DNA from: Seiridium cupressi
Taxonomy: Eukaryota; Ascomycota; Sordariomycetes; Amphisphaeriales; Sporocadaceae
NCBI GenBank assembly: GCA_036674765.1
Contig: JARVKI010000080.1
Coordinates: 1-64,000 of the forward strand
Direction: 5' to 3'
Length of the DNA stretch: 64,000 nucleotides
Both the position numbers and the translations under genes were made by a program. Shown here one piece after another: positions 58,636 through 64,000 of this stretch. The notes below the pieces were generated by a model. The model did no database searches. It was not told the DNA's origin and saw only the letters and a program-made list of their open reading frames with translations. Numbering within the stretch: the stretch's first letter is position 1; each line of letters begins with the position of its first letter.

Positions 58636-58762
58636 ATCTGATAACTTTATGTGGGTTGGCTGTGGGGAGTGGGTGCGGCGTGGTTGGCCGGTGGTTGGCT
58701 ACGCGGATCTGATAAAAATTCGCTCGTTCAGGGATCTTCATTGCCGAGGCCGGATCAGATAA
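58636..58762 (+). promoter_or_regulatory. Three iron-repressor-type sites upstream of the SidF-like gene
   Basis: ATCTGATAA at 58636-58644, ATCTGATAA at 58707-58715 and ATCAGATAA at 58754-58762, all in the same orientation. They lie 600-730 bp before the SidF-like start and 550-680 bp before the divergent URC4 start. Because the other copies accompany siderophore genes, SidF is the likely target. The remainder of the 58036-59315 region shows no gene. Confidence 0.75.
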
Positions 58763-59315
58763 AATGGCTTGGCGGGCTCAGCGAAGTCGGGACTCTGTAA
58801 GAGACATGTTTCGCGATAGAAGACTCGATGGGTTTGATGCACTCACTTGCTTTGGTCCATGACTAATTTTTAGTGCAATAACGGGTTTCCGAGCGGACCT
58901 GGTGGAGCCGAGTTTCCTCTTATGACACCACTGAACCGGTCAAACTCGTGCCCGTCGTCATCGCATGAAAGTGGTCCACACTATGCCTTTTCTATACTGC
59001 TATTGAATAGTCCTTCTTTCAATCAATACTCGGACTCTTGAGATAACTTTTCCTATAACATCTTTCAAGTAGTAATTGTGAAATCATATCAGCGTCGAAT
59101 ACCGTCGGAATTACGCTTTAGTTAAAAAGGATTGAGTCGGCCGGTTCCGAGCGTTATCCACAGCGCAGAATGTAGACAGAAGGCACCCGGACAGCACGTT
59201 GGGTAGCTACGTATATTCTCTAGAACTGTGATTAAGCCATAGTCAGCAGGTTTCTCAACCTGATCGTTTACTTGCATTGCATTGAAGAAGATACCAAATC
59301 AAGAGCACCAATAAA

Positions 59316-60787
59316 ATGGCGGACCCTACATCTCCAGAAATTACCCACCTCCTCAGCCTTCAGGCCGTGCGTGAGCGATCCCAGTTAGTGCTCCAGGCCG
59401 CTAAAGAGGGGAAGCTGAATAGCTTCGACTACGATGAACCACGTATGACCGATGTTGCGAACTTTGTGATAGACATCATCAAGGTATAATATCAACACGC
59501 TTGTGACTGTAGACAATTGCGAGCTAATTCATTGTCAGCGTGACTTCGGACCCAGCAGATATGCTGAGATTCCTCCCCATGGCCGTTGGCAACATTTCAA
59601 CGTTGGCGGCGTAGACCGTGTCGGCTCACTCCTTCAACAGTGGGCTTCGGAAGGCCATGACAAGCTGGAACAGACACGCCGACTTATCGAATTATTCTTC
59701 GTTTCTGTTCTCGTGGATGCCGGAGTGGGTGACAAGTGGAAATTCAAGGAACCGGGCACGGATCGGGTGTATAGTCGAAGCGAAGGCACAGCAGTAGCAT
59801 CCTTATACATGTTCAAAGCGGGAACATACAACTCGAAACAGCTTCATAGTGTTGATGGTAGGTCTTTGTTTACTTCAGCGCAAATGACAGTATAATCGAA
59901 ACTGACTCTCTATCGGCAGCGGTATCACTGAAAGGGTTGACGGAGGAGGTCTTCTCCAAGCACTTCCAGATCACCCCGGAGAATCCCATGGTCGGCGTAG
60001 CCTCGCGCGTCAATCTTCTCAACGCCGTTGGCCAGAGTCTCTTGGACTACAGCACCCAAGTCTTCGAGGACTCGAGGATAGGATCGTTGGTTGGTACGTG
60101 CTGGACGCTGAGCATGCCGTGCCGAACGTTTCTAACATCGTTCTAGACTACCTCATTGAGAACGCCAGAGAGCCTAACACGCTAGACTACGAGGATCTCT
60201 GGACGATTCTTCAGGGGGTCTTGATTCCGTCTTGGCCCAAGGATCGCACACACATTGCGGGCACCCCTATTGGCGACGCGTGGCCACTCAAGGTCCTTGC
60301 CGACAAGGCCAAGAAAGAGGGCAACAATAAGGAAACAGCAGGCATCATACCGTTCCATAAGCTGACGCAATGGCTGGGATACTCCCTCACAGTCCCATTT
60401 GCGCGCGTCCTAAGCTTCAAAGTCATCAACGACAACCTGGGCACAGGACTGCCCGAGTACCGCAATGGTGGTCTCTTCTACGACCTGGGCGCTTTGAAGC
60501 TGAAACCTGATACCTTAAAGGCCGGCCAGCAAGCTTCGGGCCAAGATCTGCCGTTATATAAAGCGACGGGCGATACCATTGTCGAATGGCGTGCGATGAC
60601 GGTGGCGTTACTGGACGAGCTGCACAAGTTGGTGTCGGCACACTTTGCAAAGGAAGAAGTCAAACTTAGCTTAGCTCAAGTTCTCGAAGCTGGGAGCTGG
60701 CTTGGCGGACGTGAGCTTGCTGCGAAGCTTCGCCCTGAGACGAAATCAAGCCCCATTCTCTTTGAAGGCGATGGCACTCTGTTTTAG
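59316..60787 (+). CDS. urc4: URC4 / DUF1688 uracil-catabolism protein
   Basis: The model has four exons: 59316-59483, 59539-59857, 59920-60093 and 60147-60787. It encodes 433 residues, the normal length for DUF1688 (PF07958). The first exon (MADPTSPEIT) is too short for frame-based detection but splices in phase into RDFGPSRYAEIPPHGRW. Recognisable family blocks are HFNVGGVDRV, LIELFFVSVLVDAGVG, YSRSEGTAVASLYMF, VASRVNLLNAVG, GDAWPL, IIPFHKLTQWL and RNGGLFYDLG. The founding member, yeast URC4, is required for the URC pathway that degrades uracil to urea and 3-hydroxypropionate; the exact chemistry of URC4 is not settled. An NCS1 permease lies 2.4 kb away and a dead urea permease 5.5 kb away, fitting a pyrimidine nitrogen theme. 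Confidence 0.93.
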
Positions 60788-61166
60788 TCAAGCCTCGGGG
60801 GTAATTCCGTTGACTTGCATGTCTGGAGCATTTTGGTAGTTATTCGAAAACATCTGCTTCCAGTCTACTGTCAATTCCTCTTACGAAAAGCCTCGCAAGT
60901 AGGTAGGTATTGGGAGATTCCTGTTTGTGGACAATAAAGTCCATGATGTTGTACATTCACATGCCCTGATCGCGGCCACTGGCACCAACCTGGCTCCTTA
61001 CTCTAACCTTCACATATCTTCACGCAGATACGCAGAGCCACAACAAGTGTTTTGGATATCATCAATTTTATCCTCCATGCTCGCCATGAACTACCGATTT
61101 ATGATACATAGTCTACCAATTATGCATTACGCCGTGTGGATTCCTCCCCTCGTCAAACACCATGAT

Positions 61167-62399
61167 TTACTTTGACTCCTTGGCCTTTTCAGCAATTTCT
61201 TCAGCCTTCTGGGACTTCTTCTCGAGGACTTGCTTCACCTCGGCGAGTGTCTCCTCAAGAAGCTTCTTGCCCTCATCGGAGTGCTTCTCAGCAACATCCT
61301 TCAGCTGCTTCAGCTTCGACAAGATCTCGCTTCCATTGGGGATCTGGTCGAAATACTGATCAAGACCGAAACTCTTGCCAGCCTGCGAGCCCTTTGATTT
61401 GGCCTGTTCTACAGCCTTGTTGACGTATCCTTCGATGTCACCAGTGTCACCTGACTCAACGGCCTTCTTGGCCTGGTCGAAGAGCTCCTTGGCATTTCCT
61501 TGCTTCAAAGCATCTGCGTTTTTCTCGATAAGCTCCTTGACCTTGGGGTTCTTGTCAAGATAGGGTTTGGCCTGCTCTAGTCCCTTCTTCCAGGCCTCAT
61601 CTCCGAGCTTTTTGACCTGCTCTACCTTCTCTTGGACGAGCTTTCGAACCTTGTCGAGGTTGGCAGCTGTGAGACCACCGGCAAGGACATCTCGTACTTG
61701 CGACCAAGTCTCATCAACCTGTTTCTTGGCTTCGGGACCATACTGGTCTGACATTTGCTTAAGCTGGTCTATGCTGCCGCCGAACTTGTCCTTCAACTGG
61801 GGGTGGTTGTCGATGATATCGGTGAAAGCGTCGCCAGCGAGGCTGCCCACCTTCTTGGAGAGATTGGCCAAAACTTCAGCTGCTTTGGAAGCGGTCTCAA
61901 TGCTGAGGCCAGATTTGGAGAGGTTCTGGAACTGCTTGTACGCATCGTTCAAGAGCTCATCGGCCTCTTCGCGGTGGTTCTTGCGAACGGTCTCGATGTC
62001 CTTGAACGCCATGTCGACGTATTGACGACCACCAGGTACCCATGCTACATAGGAGTAGCAGAAGTTCTTGAGGTAGCTGATGGTCTCGTCGGCATTCGGT
62101 GTGGTTTGTTGTATTTTCTGGGCGGCCTCCTTGTACTTGCTGTTGGCCTCCATCACTGTCTTGTTGATAGTTCTCGACACTTTGCCGGACGGACTGAAGT
62201 AGTAGGCGCCATAGAGCACAGTAGCGGCCGCAAGACCACCAGCCACACCGGCCCCAATGTGAGAACTGCCGACCGAAGCATTGGTCGCCGATGAAGAAGA
62301 GGTGTTAGACTGGAAGCGGGTCTGGGGCTTCGATGCTCTGCAAGAACGAGCAGTAGCTCTGGGCAAGCCCGATCGTGCTAATGTTCTCGCTGGAATCAT
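61167..62399 (-). CDS. Mitochondrial-type coiled-coil membrane protein, 410 residues
   Basis: A single-exon frame starting MIPARTLARSGLPRATARSC, an Arg/Ser/Ala-rich amphipathic presequence typical of mitochondrial import. A glycine-rich membrane segment follows at ~49-70 (GAGVAGGLAAATVLYGAYYF). The remaining ~340 residues are helical, Lys/Glu/Gln-rich and low in aromatics, with long coiled-coil or apolipoprotein-like amphipathic repeats (KKLGDEAWKKGLEQAKPYL, KVKELIEKNADALKQG). The protein ends EIAEKAKESK. Proteins like this occur across filamentous ascomycetes without assigned function; inner-membrane anchoring with the coiled coil in the intermembrane space is inferred. It converges with URC4 at 380 bp. 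Confidence 0.88.
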   Translation of the reverse strand: MIPARTLARSGLPRATARSCRASKPQTRFQSNTSSSSATNASVGSSHIGAGVAGGLAAATVLYGAYYFSPSGKVSRTINKTVMEANSKYKEAAQKIQQTTPNADETISYLKNFCYSYVAWVPGGRQYVDMAFKDIETVRKNHREEADELLNDAYKQFQNLSKSGLSIETASKAAEVLANLSKKVGSLAGDAFTDIIDNHPQLKDKFGGSIDQLKQMSDQYGPEAKKQVDETWSQVRDVLAGGLTAANLDKVRKLVQEKVEQVKKLGDEAWKKGLEQAKPYLDKNPKVKELIEKNADALKQGNAKELFDQAKKAVESGDTGDIEGYVNKAVEQAKSKGSQAGKSFGLDQYFDQIPNGSEILSKLKQLKDVAEKHSDEGKKLLEETLAEVKQVLEKKSQKAEEIAEKAKESK

Positions 62400-63160
62400 C
62401 TTGTGTGATTTTGATGGGGTAGTCGAGGTTTATGGGGTGAGGAATGTGGTTGTAGATTTTCGTGTGAAAGTGAGATTTGCTGTTGAGGGGGTGAATGTCG
62501 AGAAATGTAGAAAGCGCAAAGCTGACGAGAATGGAAATGGCTGAGTTTTACCTTTGTGAGAGCTGTGACCTAGTACCAAGGCAAGCCGCATCGTCATCCC
62601 TCTCTCATTCATCTGTTGCCTTCGAAAATTCAATTGCTGGCAATGACGTAGAGTTGATGCACACAAAAATGCAGGTACAGCCGGCCAGCCATTGGAGAAT
62701 TGGGGCATTGGGCGGGGCGGCAGGGGGGACCAAAGAGTCCGGGCTGAACTTTGTGGGGAAGCTGCCACTTAACTATGTTTAGTTCCCTGAAGATCCGATC
62801 TCCCAGCCGCCGCCTGCCGCCTGTCAGTTCAGCTCTCTGATTAGCAGCAGTCGTCCGCGACACCCGGAGACACGCACTGAATGGGTTTGCACTGCGCCTG
62901 CCTCCTGATTCTGAACCACCTCTCTGAATGTCGAGGTAAGTGCCACAAGTAACTCTCTTGAACGCATTTCGAGTCTATATTGCCATGTCCCGGGAGTCTA
63001 CGCGACCCATCACGGCTGGCTTCGCTTTTGGGTTGGCCTCCGCTCGGACGTGCTAACAAAATCTTGATTTGCGGTAACCCAGTGCATGGGTAGTGCACCT
63101 GAACACCTAGACATTCGTCAAAGCATACACACGGCCATCCTAGCTTGTACCCGACCTCTC
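62400..63160. other. Intergenic, 760 bp, no gene seen
   Basis: It contains the promoter of the mitochondrial-type protein (from 62400 rightward) and the 3' flank of the NCS1 permease. Reading frames here are short and mutually overlapping. No RNA gene or repeat was recognised. Confidence 0.5.
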
Positions 63161-64000
63161 TCAACCAGCGATCTTTTTGCCAGACTCATCACCTGCCACG
63201 AAGTGCGAAACACCCATCTCCTGTGCTGAGCTGCTCGAGTCGTCCTCGATTTGGACGCTCGCATATTCTTCCCAACCCATGTTACGCTCCCGTATAAGCT
63301 TTTGATTCTTCGTCGGCCAAAGCTTACACAAGCCAATATAGACCACCAACGCTGTGGAGAAGGAGAGCAACCAGCCGAGGTAGAATAGGTCGTTTCCAGC
63401 CTGGTTCACCCCGGACGCACCGAGAGAGGCTGCGAACCCGGGGAACGGGAGCGCAATCCCGGCGAGGTACGCTATCACCGCCTGGATGTTCCATCCTCCA
63501 TGGTATCGAAAGTGAATGTTGGTTTTCTTTGGATTGAAGAGCCACGCTGTGGCGATGTTACCTCTCGTAAGGACAAAATCTGTTGGGGTCAGTAATTGGT
63601 TATTGGCCACTAGATAGGTAGGTTGCACTCACAATCAGCGATCATAATGGCCACGACACTGGCCATAAATAGCCCGTAGCCAGACAGAAACGTCGTGAAC
63701 ACCGTAGCTGACGCCAGAATTTTCCAAGGCACAATGGCATAGCCCAAAATCTGGGCAATGAAGAAGCCCCGTTTCATATCGATATAGCGTGGCCAAAGAA
63801 GAGCGGCATCTGAGCCAAATGAGATCATGTTGGCAGCGATATTGGTCCCCAGGATACTGATTGTCCAGCAAAGCGCGGCAAGGAAGATCGCAAATCTCGC
63901 TCCTGAGCCATTGTGATGATCCTGTATAGCATCCAAGAGGTCCCATGGGTTCCTGCTGGCAATGAGCACGCGGCTGAGATAAGCGCATTATGATATGCTA
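63161..64000 (-). CDS. NCS1-family nucleobase/allantoin permease, 3' part
   Basis: Two exons are visible: 63973-63633 (its 5' end at an acceptor, TTATCTCAG) and 63579-63161. The 5' exons lie in or beyond the last bases of the window. About 253 residues of the C-terminal half are seen. They include NPWDLLDAIQDHH, ILGTNIAANMISFGSD, PRYIDMKRGFFIAQI, IADYFVLTRGNI and WNIQAVIAYLAG. These are NCS1 (Fur-type) permease features; proton-coupled uptake of uracil, uridine, allantoin or related compounds at the plasma membrane is expected. Proximity to URC4 favours uracil, but specificity residues lie partly outside the window. The hydrophilic tail after GLCKLWPTKNQ is the cytosolic C-terminus. Confidence 0.88.

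Overview
The window is nuclear DNA of a filamentous ascomycete (Pezizomycotina, probably a Sordariomycete). Coding regions are broken by short GT-AG introns, mostly 45-130 nt, often with CTAAC/CTGAC-type branch sites. Genes lie on both strands, and several families are fungal-specific: ArAE-type transporter, Fungal_trans regulator, SIT transporters, hydroxamate siderophore enzymes and a DUF1688 protein. I rebuilt the gene models by hand from reading frame, splice sites and phase. Sixteen look like full-length or right-edge-truncated genes. Two more are broken: an acyl-CoA dehydrogenase relative with one nonsense codon and a decayed DUR3-type urea permease.

Layout. 0.3-0.8 kb: a small DUF7053-like protein. 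3.2-6.9 kb: a C2H2/Fungal_trans transcription factor, with about 8 kb of gene-free DNA upstream (6.9-14.8 kb). 14.8-18.4 kb: an ArAE/FUSC-type membrane protein. 19.2-26.6 kb: an NLR-like protein (N-terminal fungal helical domain, NACHT, four C-terminal C2H2 fingers), head-to-head with a SNF2/RING helicase. 26.8-29.9 kb: a secreted Ser/Thr-rich protein and a zinc alcohol dehydrogenase. 31.1-58.0 kb: a loose iron/siderophore neighbourhood. It holds an ABCB transporter and a divergent SIT-family transporter, a SidI-like acyl-CoA ligase, an AIF-like flavoprotein and a SidF-like transacylase. Interspersed are an unknown gene, a ZIFL-type MFS transporter, a beta-carbonic anhydrase, the broken dehydrogenase, a single-pass membrane protein and the DUR3 relic. 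59.3-64 kb: a URC4/DUF1688 gene, a mitochondrial-type coiled-coil protein and the 3' part of an NCS1 nucleobase permease.

How the genes fit together. The clearest system is iron acquisition. Nine exact copies of the GATA-type iron-repressor motif ATCWGATAA lie in just four intergenic regions. These are upstream of the ABC/SIT pair (two), the ligase (one), the AIF-like gene (three) and the transacylase (three). About one copy would be expected by chance in 64 kb. SidI and SidF act in succession in extracellular siderophore synthesis (mevalonyl-CoA formation, then transfer of anhydromevalonyl to hydroxyornithine). Both proteins here end in peroxisomal PTS1-like tripeptides (SKL, PKL). The motif pattern suggests that the AIF-like flavoprotein, which to my knowledge is not an established siderophore gene, belongs to the same regulon. 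The right end links uracil catabolism (URC4) with a nucleobase permease, and a dead urea permease lies 5 kb away. The NLR with DNA-binding-type zinc fingers beside a SNF2/RING helicase is the most unusual architecture in the window.
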